Shown here piece by piece: positions 11,352-22,511 of a DNA stretch of 64,000 nt. The DNA comes from Xanthostigma xanthostigma (taxonomy: Eukaryota; Arthropoda; Insecta; Raphidioptera; Raphidiidae): positions 7,812,001-7,876,000 of the forward strand of contig OY754473.1 of NCBI GenBank assembly GCA_963575645.1, read 5' to 3'. Under the pieces are notes generated by a model, which was given only the letters and a program-made list of their open reading frames with translations, searched no databases and was not told where the DNA came from. Positions within the stretch are counted from its first letter, which is position 1, and the number at the start of each line of letters is the position of its first letter. The position numbers and the translations under genes are program-made.

Positions 11352-12048
11352 TACGTACGTACACACAAACTTATTTTCAAAAATAGTGTAAAAATATTTG
11401 TATTTCAATTTTCGGAGCAATAACAACAACTCACCACTGTTCTGGAAGCTTAATAAAAGCTAGGTTATGTAACGCGAATTTAAATTTGGAGGGACGGCTA
11501 ATTCTGTTTAAAAAAACAGCGCGGTGTTAAAAAAAATCTGATATTTTCACATTCGCAGATAGTTTTGTGTTGCACCCTGTATAAAAGCACATGTCAAGCG
11601 CAATATGGCGGCAATACATTGAAAGCAATTACTAAATTACTCTCCGCGCCATTACAAAAAAAAAAAAACACTCGAGAAACGGTGCGGCGGATATACTACC
11701 TACTGTAGGCATTTTTAATTTGTCGACAATGAGAAAAGCTTTTTTGTTGATTAAGTATATGTGATGAATATGTCTCATATTATATAATGCCTCTTTTCTA
11801 CCTCGACATTTTAACTCGATTAGCTGTTTTATAAATTTTCCATACATTAATGAAAAAAGCCCATCCCATTTCGGTTTCAATATATACTTACACGCTATCA
11901 AACAGGCCACAGAAAGACTTATTCCTTTGGTGGGTTGCCATTAACGAAATTGCGCAGTCCGTTGCGCCAAGTGGTAAAGAATCAATTTATAATGTGAAGT
12001 GTTTCTCCAAGCGCCCTATACTCTATCCTCCGTAGAATAATAAAATAA
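11352..12048. other. Unassigned sequence
   Basis: No gene or repeat recognised. Short frames at 11632-11910 (minus) and 11850-12035 (plus) have no recognisable domain. Confidence 0.35.
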
Positions 12049-12305
12049 TCTATACTAATATATAAAGCTGGAGAGTTTGTTTATTTGTTTGTTTGAATGC
12101 AATAATCTCAGGAACTATTTCAAATTGAAAAAAAAATTTTTTTTTGGATAGCCCATTTATCGAGGAAGGCTATAGGCTATATAATATCACGCTACGACCA
12201 ATAGCAGCGGAGCATCAATGAAAAATGTTGCAAAATGTATTTCAAAAACAGCATTCAGGTGAAATGCCGCAACTACATATATCAATATTAGGTCGTTCAT
12301 TCACA

Positions 12306-12373
12306 AGCCCGGCTAGATCAGCCAATAGAGCATGCGATATCAGGGTCGCGGGTTCGAGCCCCACGTTGGGCGA
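12306..12373 (+). other. tRNA-like pseudogene or SINE head
   Basis: The acceptor sides GCCCGGC and GTTGGGC can pair with wobble, and GGGTTCGAGCCCC forms a T arm and B box. The D arm is changed (TAGATCAGCCAATAGAGC) and the anticodon arm is damaged. It lies inside a repeat that occurs twice in the window, so it is a repeat component, not a functional tRNA. Confidence 0.65.
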
Positions 12374-12388
12374 ATATATTTTTATTTT

Positions 12389-12893
12389 GACGTGATAACG
12401 TCTTATAAATTGATGAAACACCGGCTGCATGTACGAAAAAGTGTCACGTTCCGAAATGTGTCACGTTCCGCCTGACCCTGTGCGTGCAAGCGAGAGCGCA
12501 GTATAAGCGATAGAGAAGCACGATCGGCCCAAGTTTGACAGCTACAAAAACTTATTTATTAAAGATCACAAGACACAAACTTCCAATGGACTGCCACAGT
12601 TCGCTCGTATATATACTTACAGGGAGTGAAAAATCCACACCACCCGACCGTCCGTTTATTAAAACTGCGTGTATTTTGAAAACGGTTCATTATATTTAAA
12701 AACCGTTTCTACAGTTGGTTAGAACTCTAATTTTACTATTTAAATATGTAAAAATAAATTTTTGGAAACTTATACGTATAATGTGAAAAATAAAAAAAGT
12801 TATTTTTCAACACTTTACGAGTATGGTTCAATGTTTATTTATGACGTTATCACGTAAAACTATCGTCCGTAAATCGACTTTACAGACAACCAA
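12389..12893 (+). mobile_element. GACGTGATAACG element, copy 1 (505 bp)
   Basis: One end reads GACGTGATAACGTC followed by TTATAAATTGATGAAACACC. The other contains ACGTTATCACGTAAAAC and finishes CTTTACAGACAACCAA. It interrupts the chimera inside a run of T, so boundaries are tight apart from T-run ambiguity. The two ends share only the short inverted ACGTGATAACGT core, so this is not a classic long-TIR MITE. Six copies occur in the window: this one, 14759-14950, 42330-42731, 44260-44772, 56251-57203 and 58465-59059. No coding capacity seen. Confidence 0.85.
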
Positions 12894-13095
12894 TTTTTTT
12901 TTTATTTCCTACATTGCTTTCTTCTAAGGCTTACATTTAAGTTTATTTTAATTTTATTTACGACAAATTAAAATTAAATAAATCTAATTAATAGCTCACT
13001 TGAAAACTGTTACAACTATAGGTACCTATATAAAAATAATTAACCTACAGTGTTTTCAATTAAATATTTATTATATTTTATTAATTACAGTTGAT

Positions 13096-13656
13096 TTAAA
13101 AGAAATTTAATACTTAAAAAAAGTATAAATACTGCTTTTTCTCTCCATAAGACTCTGTGCTTGACAATCCAACTTCTCGGCCGTCAGATGGTGACTGCAC
13201 GGTTCCGTGACGCGACTCTAGGTTCTATTACCCTGATTAAATCTAAAACGAATGTTACCGCCACAATTTCGCCTTACCCCACTTATATATACACATTTAT
13301 TTCTTATAGAAGTTTTGCAGCGAACAACTTTGAGAATTATCTATTTCTATCAACATAAATATAAATAATGTACGATATTTTCTGAGCGCCGCGAAGGCTA
13401 TAGGGTGAGAGACCGTATCCACTTTGGACGCACGGAGAGTGTAAATTATTTCGCAAACAGCCGACAAACTGCAGCTTTGTTCCATGTTTACCTTACACGT
13501 ATCTGCGGTCGCGGCATAAAGTGGCCCATGTCGCGCGAAAGAGAGAATTTCAGCCACTTTCTAAATTAATTTTGCCGTTGTAACTTGAAATGTAATATGC
13601 CACGAAACAGCTAGCGACCGATCGTACGCTATATTCTACCCTTCTAGGTCATCTAT
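13096..13656. other. Unassigned sequence
   Basis: No supported gene or repeat. The minus-strand frame 13297-13557 has no recognisable domain. Confidence 0.35.
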
Positions 13657-14010
13657 CAAAGGACCCCGCATAAACTTTATGGGATTTGGTTCTCGGTTAA
13701 ATTGATCGAAAATGGTTTTATTTTATAGTTTAAAGGTGTCCACGGGCGCATAGTCTAATAAAAACCAATAGATTTTTAGCTACAGATAGGTATGTTTAAG
13801 CGAAATTTTAGATACCTATAGAGATATCCATTGAATTCACAATCTTAAAAAATCCTAAGCTCTAGAAATATGTTTTCGAGTGCGCTGAATCCGAATATGA
13901 CATTATTATTTTACACAGGGTGACACCTTCCAACGTTACCTATAGCTTTCGAGTTTCGATTATTTTTCTATTTCTAAAAACACAAAAGTTGAACATGTCC
14001 CAAAAATGTC
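13657..14010 (+). repeat. Repeat shared with the 49.2 kb foldback, copy 1
   Basis: The text from GGGATTTGGTTCTCGG through ATATCCATTGAATTCACAAT and ACAGGGTGACAC matches 49224-49540 in the same orientation with modest divergence. In this copy the opposing arm is not obvious. Confidence 0.75.
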
Positions 14011-14758
14011 AAAAGCTTTTGGACAAAGGCATATTATGGTGTTCCTATTTTTCCAATTTTTATAAAAGGAATGCTTTTCTGGTTTAATTAAAATAAAAAA
14101 ATCAACATAAGCCACTTTATTTTGCGGCCGAAGATATAATGCCGTTGTTGCCATTGTAGTGTTTGACTTGAATGCCAATAAGTGTACACAAATATACGGG
14201 GTTTGTCAGAAAGTGACACGGTTTGAATGGTCATATATAGCTGCCTTTTTATAATCGCAAAAATATTGAAATAATTATAGCAATTTGGAATTATTATTAT
14301 CAATCTTATTGATTTAATAATAACGCAATATTCTGATTCTGCTTTGATTCCCTTGTAAAGCTGCTCAGTGATATAGCGTTACATAAATTCGCATGTATAG
14401 ATTGATATAATTTTTTTTACCAATAACAAAATGGCTTAAGGATACACTCTTTCAAATTAACATTTTCTCTGGGGACTGGCATAACAGATTTAAGTCAAAA
14501 ATTGTTCAATTTTATTTTTTACTGGATTTAAGTCTATAAAGTCTTTTTCGTTTGGTACTAAAGGCTTCAAAACTAAATTTTTCGACTTAAGTGTTTTAGT
14601 TCCTTAAAATTAGATTACATAGTAGATTATAGACGCTCAACATCTAAGGTTATCAGCGCCTATATAATACAGATATATATAAAAACAAAGTTCCTTAAAA
14701 TTATTAGATATTTCGAATCAATATTTTTTATTTTACTTATAATTTCAGAATCTTTTTT
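14011..14758. other. Unassigned sequence
   Basis: No gene or repeat recognised; AT-rich throughout. Confidence 0.35.
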
Positions 14759-14950
14759 GACGTGATAACGTCTTATAAATTGATGAAACACCGGCTGCAT
14801 GCACGAAAAAGTGTCACATTCCGAAATGTGTCACGTTCCGCCTGACAGCTACTAAAATTTAGGTTATGTATTATTAAATATGATATTCGAGCGGAATACG
14901 TTATCACGAAAAACTATCGTCCGTAAACCGACTTTACAGACGATCAATTT
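14759..14950 (+). mobile_element. GACGTGATAACG element, copy 2, internally deleted
   Basis: Both ends of the family are present (GACGTGATAACGTC and ACGTTATCACGAAAAAC with CTTTACAGACGATCAA), but only about 190 bp remain between them. The internal segment seen in the 44.3 kb copy is missing. Confidence 0.85.
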
Positions 14951-15777
14951 TTTACTATTATTTGGCTTGCGCAGCCCAAACTAGTATTCTACAATATGTA
15001 TTACCTTGATGGTTTATACAAATGAATTTTTCTCTTATCTGTTAAATTAAGAACTTCCAATTAAATCAACGAAATTTATTTTAGAAAAAACTGCAACACA
15101 ATTCATGTTTTTTTTTCAATTTTTCGACCAATTTTTTAAAAATATTTTTTTGGATTTCTCACATAAAAAAACGTATAATTCCAAATGTTCAGCCTCCCAG
15201 CATCTCTTATCTTTTTTAATTAAATATTTTTTTTATATTCAAGGTCTGCCTACTGAATCCGCTAGTATATCACATAAACAACATCGTTTCAACGATCTCG
15301 GTCGTTCTTAAGACCCGGAAAATTTAATGATCGATATCTCACCGCTTCGTGAATTTTTTGGTATACCCAAGTTTCTAAGACGTGCGAAGACAAAAGGTAA
15401 ATATTGTAAGATAACAGGGTTCGTACTTTTTTTTTAATATTTATGAGGAAAAGTTTTGGGAAAAGTTTATTGGTAATAATCATTATTTATTACTGGAAAA
15501 AGGTACGAACCAAACAGTCGATTCAAACTTCCTGATATATATTGCGTCAGACAGATGTATTTTCAACACCGTCCATTTTTAACTTTTATTTTCTGCCGCA
15601 ACGTGTCTTCAATTACGCTGGAAAAATACCTTTGACAACGTTTAAACTCAAATTAATAAAGTTTTTTTCTGACTGGCCTACGTCTACCGCGAAACGAGAA
15701 CGAACGAGAAGTTGAAAATAGTCGATTTAGTCCCGACGCAGATTGAAAATACACGAGTTCTACTGCAATAGAACTCA
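14951..15777. other. Unassigned sequence
   Basis: No gene or repeat recognised. Confidence 0.35.
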
Positions 15778-15936
15778 AATAATTAATTTAAATTTTTCTT
15801 AGAGAAGACTATTTTTAATGAAGGTGGTCTGAAAATCCCCCAGGTTCCTCTTATATATATATAGATAAGAGGAACCTGGGGGATTTTCCGACCACCTTCT
15901 TTTAACAAGTCTGCTCTGAGAAAAATTTAAATTATT
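15778..15936. repeat. Foldback hairpin element (about 159 bp)
   Basis: The inner arms 15820-15855 and 15864-15899 are almost perfect complements (GAAGGTGGTCTGAAAATCCC against GGGATTTTCCGACCACCTTC), separated by a short AT loop. Pairing continues outward, with some mismatches, to TAATTTAAATTTTTCT at the left and its complement at the right. Transcribed, it would form a very stable hairpin. Confidence 0.85.
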
Positions 15937-16389
15937 AGTCTCAAGCTCTCCGCATGAGAGACGAGTCGCTCGTTGGTGAATATAGTCTAATTTCAACTCA
16001 ATGGCAAGAGTCGCACTGCCGCGTTAAATTATTAATGTTATTGCGTAAGAGCACATTCGGTGAAATGTTTGAGGTTATGTCGTCTCGACAGCACTTTAAT
16101 TCGCGAAGAAAACAACATAACAAAGTAAAGCCAGTTAAAGTAAAACGCGCACAGCTACTTAATGAAAGGCACTAAACATTTTAAGTACCCAGTTTGGCGA
16201 TGACTACACGTGTAATACATACGAGCTGTACGCTGGCACACTGCAAGCGACAGTAATTCAACGAAAATAAATTTCGAGCGACTTCGAAAAACGAGTCAGA
16301 ATGTCTCCGAAGAGAATAAAATTTATTTTTTACTCGTTTTACAACCACCTTTAATAATAAACCACTATATACCGGGTGAGGCAAAAGTC
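15937..16389. other. Unassigned sequence
   Basis: No gene recognised. The short frames at 15954-16175 (plus) and 16181-16384 (minus) have no recognisable domain. Confidence 0.35.
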
Positions 16390-17080
16390 CCGGAACGGTT
16401 GAATATCTCGCATACTACACATCATATAAAAAAAAAACAAAATACGTGTCAAATATTTTTCGCAAAACTATTTTTTGATACCACACATGACTCCCCACCC
16501 CCCACCCAGTTGGTGGGGGGAGGGGCAACTTTAAAATTTTAAATAGGAACCCCTATTTTTTATTGCAGATTCGGATTCTACGGGAAAAATTACATACAAC
16601 TGATGTAATTTTTCCCGTGGGTTTTAGGGGTTGAAAAAAATTTTTGGGCCCGAAAATACCAAAAAATTTCTCCGAATCGTTTCAAAATTGAAAATTAACC
16701 CTTTAGTAATGATTAAAATGTGCTACCAAAATTTTATTAAAATCGGCCCGACAGGACCAGACTTAAAAATTTTATGAAAACGTTAGTTTGTAGATATGGA
16801 TATATTTAGTGAAGGGTGAATTTAATTTGTTGTATTGATAGTAATATTAAAATAAAAAAAAAATTACATACAATTGATGTAATTTTTCCCGTAGAATCCG
16901 AATCTGCAATAAAAAATAGGGGTTCCTATTTAAAATTTCAAAGTTGCCCCTCCCCCCACCAACTGGGTGGGGGGTGGGGAGTCATGTGTGGTATCAAAAA
17001 ATAGTTTTGCGAAAAATATTTGACACGTATTTTTTTTTTTTTGTATGATGCGTAGTATGCGAGATATTCAACCGTTCCGG
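16390..17080. mobile_element. Long inverted-repeat element (about 690 bp, arms about 225 bp)
   Basis: The left arm begins CCGGAACGGTTGAATATCTC and the right arm ends with its complement. Both arms contain GACTCCCCACCCC, ACCCAGTTGGTGGGG and an inner hairpin GGGAAAAATTACAT / ATGTAATTTTTCCC. Arm identity is high, with a unique centre of roughly 230 bp (16620-16855). I see no clear target duplication. Non-autonomous; superfamily not assigned. Confidence 0.85.
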
Positions 17081-17209
17081 TATGAATGAGATAACTAATT
17101 ACGACTCCTTCTAATTGACCTGTCGGTTAGGAAAGGTGATTGTGAAAAAATTAATTTTCAGGATGTAAGATCAAAATTAACAGTCAATGAAGTTGCATTT
17201 TATTAAATA

Positions 17210-17632
17210 CAGTGTAAACTCCACTTAACGTCACTCGATATAACGACAAACTGCTTAAAACGTCGAAATTACTTAACTCTAGTTGGTTTACCTTATTAGC
17301 GACACACCCAGTCTAAATAACGACAACAATACGACATCAATCATCATTAAGCAATAAACAGTAGGTACTTGTTTGTTATTTTGTTGCTTTGTTGTCGGCG
17401 TCATGCGTACCGAAGATTCTAAAAAATTCGATCTTTTGTTTTGTTTGGGATTATCTTTCATATTTCAGCTCAGCTGCTTTGCGATAGTATGAATATTTGT
17501 TGGTCAGTCGTAAATACGTATATTAGTAAAAAAATATTAATGGATTATTTCTTCTCTCCGTTTAACGACAACTCTCAATAACGCCACAAAGTGCACAGTC
17601 CCTTGAGTGTCGCTTTGTTTCAGTTCAGTGGA
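17210..17632 (+). mobile_element. Diverged pogo-type MITE
   Basis: It starts CAGTGTAAACTCC after TA and has TTAACG and ATAACGAC repeats near both ends, as in the element at 6265-6715. Near the right end CAGTCCCTTGAGTGTCGCTT matches the GGTCCCTTAAGATTCGTTAT of that element. The right terminus is degraded, so its boundary is approximate. Confidence 0.6.
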
Positions 17633-17953
17633 AAGAATAAGGTAGTCGCAACGAATTCAGTCGGGTGGCCAATTTATTGTTGTATAACATTTTTAGGAGT
17701 ATGAAAGTCAAAGAAGAATCAGATTATGTATATGTAATCACTTGAAATCTGCCTTGCATTTTTAAAGAGGGAGCCAATCTGAAGGTTCGTAGAGTAGACG
17801 TTGAGAAAGAGAGCAGACTCTATATTCCAATTATTCTTTCCACGACGTTTAATCGAACAGGTGATTTTTAGAAAATTTAATCGATTCACAAATTTATTAT
17901 TTTTGAAGTAAAACTTCTTTAGGCACGCTTGACTTGATTAGTAAGCTGGTAAA

Positions 17954-18028
17954 TGCCTGACGAAATCGTTTACGGAAGTGCATCATCGCGATGCCTGACG
18001 ATCGTTTACGGAAGTGCATCATCGCAAC
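17954..18028 (+). repeat. Short tandem duplication, 37-38 bp unit
   Basis: Two near-identical copies of a unit containing ATGCCTGACGA and GTTTACGGAAGTGCATCATC lie head to tail. A looser duplication of GAGAGGGAGATATAAG follows at about 18060-18140. Confidence 0.8.
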
Positions 18029-18769
18029 GGTGCGTGATCGTTCGAGGCGAACGGTAGTTGAGAGGGAGATATAAGCAAGTGAAGATAGTAAGAGAGAGAG
18101 TTACGTTTCGTATATTGGAAGTTGAGAGGGAGATATAAGTTAGTGAGTGCGACAAAGACGGAGCATTAATTAATTTTTTTTGACAAATTATTATTTGACG
18201 TTTAAAATGAAAACAATTGTTATTGTATCAAAAATACATTTCATAGAATTTTGCTGCATTTTGTAACGGGAAATAATGTAGGTTAGTTAATAAATCCTTT
18301 TAAATGTATTATAAATTACGCTAATAAATCGCAAAATTAAAGAAGACGATAAACGGTAGATTGCAGACGCTCGACAACTGAGATCACACACATCTACGAC
18401 CAGGAAAAAAAGAGCAACCCGCGGTTGAAGAAGGAATATATGGATAAGACGATTTCTTATAACAGAAATAGGAGATTAAAAAATCTGTCAAAGTTACGAT
18501 GCTATATTTGCATTGGGGCTGCATCGATATAAGAAAAGCGTTTGCGACGCAAGTACGGAATAGTAGGTATGTAGTAATTAATTTTAAGTAGCGATTCAAT
18601 ACTCTGCAGTACCGCGGTACCAAACACCGTCGGTAACTACCACTTCGCGAAGAGCTAAACACTGTTGCCAGATGTCGGATGAACAATGCCATTTTTCATT
18701 GTTACGCTATATTTGCAACAATGTCGATTTAAAAAAATTTGAAAAGAAGTTTGACCCTGCAGGCCATCC
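18029..18769. other. Unassigned sequence
   Basis: No gene recognised beyond the loose duplication near 18060-18140. Minus-strand frames 18384-18692 and 18655-18867 have no recognisable domain. Confidence 0.35.
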
Positions 18770-19683
18770 CTGTAACTTCCCGCTATTTTCGAGTTCAAAA
18801 CGCTCAAAAATATATAAAATATAGCAAGAAGTTTAATTCTTAGCTCTTCGAGCTCAAAAAAAATCACTTTGTTACGAAATTTTCGTTCACGATACCTATC
18901 TCATGAACAAATGAGCCGATTTTGATGCGGTTTGCGGCGATCGACGCAGTTTTTTTAACGTAAGAAAGTAAATTATTACAAAGAAATCGATTTGATAAGA
19001 ATTTTACGAGTAATTATAAAAAATTACTTTTTTCCTAATTTTTCGTTCACGTTATCTCATGAACAAATGAACCAATTTTGATTTGGTCTGCGGCGATCGA
19101 CGCAGTTTTTTTAGCTTAAGAAAGTAATTTATTACAAAAAAATCGATCTGATAACAATTTTAAGAGTCATTTTAAAAAAACACTTTTTTACGATTTTTTC
19201 GTTCACGGTATCTCGTGAACAAATGAACCGATTTTGATGCGGTTTGCGGAAATCGACGCAGTTTGTTAAGGAGAAGAGCTGATTAGATTTTGGAATTGAT
19301 CGGTTTAGTAGTTTAGAAAATATTTTACAAAAAACAAATTTTTAAAAATTTTTGAAACTTGTTTTTTTAAGATTTCTCAAAATTTTTTGGGCCGAATCGT
19401 TTCAAATTTTCAGGAAGTCTAAGTTCACCAAGATCACGTCAGATGCCGCAAACCGCGTTTCAGTCGGACACTCCGTTCAAAAGATATAGAAGGTTTCCAT
19501 ACATACACACACACACACACACATACAGCCCTACGGACATCATCGCCAAAATAGTTTCAATAGCTTCCTAGGACCTCAAAACGTCGAGATCTGGCGAAAA
19601 CTCGATTTTCGAAAATCGGGTGAAACCAATAACTTCCCGATTTTTGAAAAAAAAAATTTTTTTTTTTAAAGCGGGAAGTTAAA
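18770..19683. mobile_element. Element ending TAACTTCCCGC with internal 158 bp tandem units
   Basis: The left end reads TAACTTCCCGC and the right end GCGGGAAGTTA. Inside are three successive units of about 158 bp starting near 18882, 19041 and 19198, each with TTCGTTCACG, ATGAACAAATGA (or GTGAACAAATGA) and ATCGACGCAGTTT. A CA microsatellite follows at about 19505-19525. No transposase frame. The short inverted ends suggest a DNA transposon, but class is open. Confidence 0.7.
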
Positions 19684-19904
19684 AAAAAACAACTGTTTAA
19701 ATCGATTAATTATTTTTCGAACGGGATCTATTTAAAATCCTACAATATTTTCCTTACGGAGACATGTTTGGTCACAATCTGAGATCATAACCTAACTTTC
19801 TGACAAAGATTTTACAACCCAATATGGAACCGTAAATAGCAGTGAAAATTGGTGTTTAATTGAAAATTACAAAAGAATCAAACATATCGTCTCATATGCT
19901 CGGA
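19684..19904. other. Unassigned sequence
   Basis: Short AT-rich spacer before the SINE; nothing recognised. Confidence 0.35.
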
Positions 19905-21083
19905 ATTATAAAAAAAAAACGCTAGAGCACTAGACTCGCATTCGGAAGGTACCGGGTTCGAATCCCGGCGGGGGCTGATGTGGCTGGCACTCTTTCCTTC
20001 TGCCTCTCGCTGAGAAACGGTTATTCCTCGACCGGCCATCTTGTCGACGTTTTCTATGGATTCCCTCAATAATTCCAGATAAATATCGAGATGGTTCCTT
20101 ATTCAAGGCCATGGCCGATTATTCCTATGCTCAAAATTTGCCTACCTTATCCTAATTTCCTAAAAATTCCTTCATTATTATTAATTAAGGAAGTACCCTC
20201 GATAAATGAATTAACAAACAGAAAATTACGAAAATTTGCAAATATGTCAAAACCTTTTCAAAAATGATTTTTTGTGATTTTTGGTTGACTTTGAAAAAAG
20301 ATATTGATAATTTTATTTCGCTGCACTTAACATGGAGTCTTATGGGAATATGTGATGCACTCCATCATTTATTACGTTGGAATTGACAAACAGATTTTGA
20401 TAAAATTTTCAGGAAATATAAACGAATATTCTATGAACATTTTTCTTTTTCCAAAACGTATAAAGCTTGCTTATGTTAATAGAAATGACTAAAGCAAAGC
20501 CGAGCTTTTTAGCAATTCATAAACATGGCAACACCGCAATATTATAGTTTGTGGCGCGTCATTCAAAGGTAAGTTACGAAACTGCAGCAGTTTTGATATC
20601 GTAAAAACATACGTAAATTGAGTAAATGCTAAAAGCATAGTATTCCGAAAAAATGATAGTATATTATTATTTCCGAAATGACAGGAATAAAGAAAAGCAA
20701 TAAAAAATTGAATGGATTTACCCACTTCACTTTGTCATACTCGATTATCGTACACCTTTTTAGAAACTTTTCTTCCCTTCCAATAATATCTTTTTTCGCT
20801 CATTTTCATAAATTAATGCGAATTTGACACCGCGTGCTGACTTATGCTGCGTACATAAACACTTGTAACTATGGTAAGGCATGCGGTGTTGCCAAATTAT
20901 ATACTACGTTACTCAAGTAGAGGACTGAAATTCTTTGACTTACTGCGTACCGAGGGTACTTCCTTAAGTGGAAGTTTAAAAAATGTAGAAAATAACGGGA
21001 GGTGTGATAGATGGAAAATAGTAATGGTGCGTATGACATTATTAGTCGAGAAACGGACGTTAAACGCATTATTATTATTATAA
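19905..21083 (+). mobile_element. tRNA-derived SINE, copy 1, 5' truncated and split by a TTAA insertion
   Basis: Part one (19905-20188) carries the B box GGGTTCGAATCCC and the SINE body with AAGGCCATGGCCGATT and CTACCTTATCCTAAT. Part two (20968-21083) resumes at AAGTGGAAGTTT and ends in ATTATT repeats. The intact relative at 55425-55830 shows the two parts joined. The A-box half of the head is missing here. Between them lies a 775 bp insertion flanked by TTAA. Confidence 0.85.
20189..20963. mobile_element. TTAA-flanked non-autonomous element (775 bp), piggyBac-like
   Basis: Perfect 13 bp terminal inverted repeats, GGAAGTACCCTCG and CGAGGGTACTTCC, lie directly between TTAA at 20185-20188 and TTAA at 20964-20967. 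The host SINE reads through the join when one TTAA is removed. Subterminal inverted motifs CATGGCAACACCG and CGGTGTTGCCA are also present. A TTAA target is the hallmark of piggyBac (also used by Kolobok). The ends do not start CCC as many piggyBac ends do, so the superfamily is tentative. No transposase frame. Confidence 0.85.
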
Positions 21084-21760
21084 AAAACGCAAACATCTAC
21101 GGATCATGCGCAGGCGATACAAGAAACGGTAATACTCGACTTTTTCATGAAAAATTGACGGCGCGGACCCGACCCGCGCCTCTCTTTAGTTTTTTAGCAA
21201 TCTGAGTGAAGTTATTCCGAAAGTCGATTTTCAAAAAATGCGCAACGCGAAGTGAAACTTCGCCGCGACTTCGACTTGGCAACGCGGCGCGAGGAAGCGA
21301 CTCCGGGAGCGACTCCGGGGCACGGGCGTTCGGTTAATGGGCTGTGAAATGGCAAAGTTCTCCTATTAGCTCGCGCTCTTTGCCTCTATACATGTAAAAT
21401 ATACAACCGGCAGCATAGCGGCAGCTTCTCCGTCGCTTATATTGCTAAGTGTATTGCTAATCCGTGGATTTATCGGAAATACGAGCTCGCGACTCTCTAC
21501 GAAAACCAGATACACAAAACCCCGCTGTATCCATTATACCGCGAGATACAGTGGCGTTTCTTGTACGAGGGACCGCGGCGAAACATTTAATCACGCGCGC
21601 GTTGAAAATTTTCACAAAACAAAGGCTTCAATCAATCAATCATTTTCGACTTCGCGCTATATTGATAATTTCTAAAAAAAAGGGAAAGTTATTGGTTTCG
21701 GTCCGATTTTCATCAGATCTCGACTATTATGACGTTCCGTGTGTGTGTGTGTGAATGTGA
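21084..21760. other. Unassigned sequence with a GC-richer patch
   Basis: About 21150-21330 is GC-rich. Overlapping frames at 21442-21754 have no recognisable domain. A GT run lies near 21740. No gene supported. Confidence 0.35.
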
Positions 21761-22170
21761 AATAGTATATTACAGCACAAGGGCCGAAAGTGTGATATCT
21801 TGCCCTGCGGCACCATGATGCCATTCAGCCAGTGTGGTGTATACTATTTTCTTCATACCTCGGTCGTAAGCACGCTTAATAAATACATTAATTAATTAAT
21901 TACATAAAAACACAGATAAATTCCAAGCAAGCAGCTTTGAGGTTATACGTAAAAACACGAATGACAGCTGTTCGTGGCTATTATAGCTAAAATGTAACTG
22001 GGTAGCTTTGGAAACGACAGTTGGTTGATTGTTTTTGCTTTACTACCGCACGAACGTACGAACTTCCCGCATTGGTGCGTGTAATCCCAACAAGGAGTAA
22101 ATGTTATAGAGTTTCTGCCTTACAATTGATGCCGAAAGTATGCACTTTCGATCGAGGTATGAAGAAAACA
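21761..22170 (+). mobile_element. Composite: hairpin relic plus MITE with TTCTTCATACCTCG ends, copy 1
   Basis: The right part (about 21848-22168) has inverted ends TTTTCTTCATACCTCG and CGAGGTATGAAGAAAA. The left part (21761-21847) contains GGCCGAAAGTGTGATATC and CAGTGTGGTGTATACTAT, a degraded version of the perfect hairpin seen at 43229-43352. The same two parts are joined at the same end in the inverted copy at 42897-43352, so they move or duplicate together. Confidence 0.8.
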
Positions 22171-22264
22171 CATTTTTGTCGGGCTATGTCTTTAGAGAAA
22201 AAATCGTGAAGTCGTTTTAAGCTAGACCAAAAATTTCGCAACGATATAACAAAGCTCATATTAT

Positions 22265-22511
22265 ATCAAGATCCCAGACCCGCCAGACCTACGTCATTTT
22301 AGTACTGCTAAGATAATAAGATTTTATCAGTAAATGTACAATATTTAGTTAAGAATGTATGCCAATATGCTAGCTTGAAAGCGGGGCCCTTTTAGAGATA
22401 AATGGTTCTAAAGGTACATATAAAACATGTGCTTATCTACGTAAGCAATGGCATTATGCATGCATGTTATAGATGATTTTTTTAATGTAGGTCTGGCGGG
22501 TCTGGGATCTT
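22265..22511. mobile_element. MITE with GATCCCAGACCCGCC ends (about 247 bp)
   Basis: The left end reads AGATCCCAGACCCGCCAGAC and the right end is its complement, with perfect pairing over about 24 bp and onward to CTAC/GTAG. The interior is AT-rich without coding capacity. I could not settle the target duplication. Confidence 0.8.

Larger units (their letters stand above)
12049..13095 (+). mobile_element. Helitron/tRNA-like chimera, copy 1, split by a 505 bp element
   Basis: It starts with the Helitron-type end TCTATACTAATATATAAAG after an A, then carries the lepidopteran-type motif TTTATCGAGGAAGGCTATAG, then a tRNA-like unit (12306-12373) and a tail ending TAAATATTTATTATATT. The tail resumes at about 12897 after an inserted element (12389-12893). 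An uninterrupted copy lies at 51782-52340 with the same order of parts, so the chimera itself has been amplified. Confidence 0.75.
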
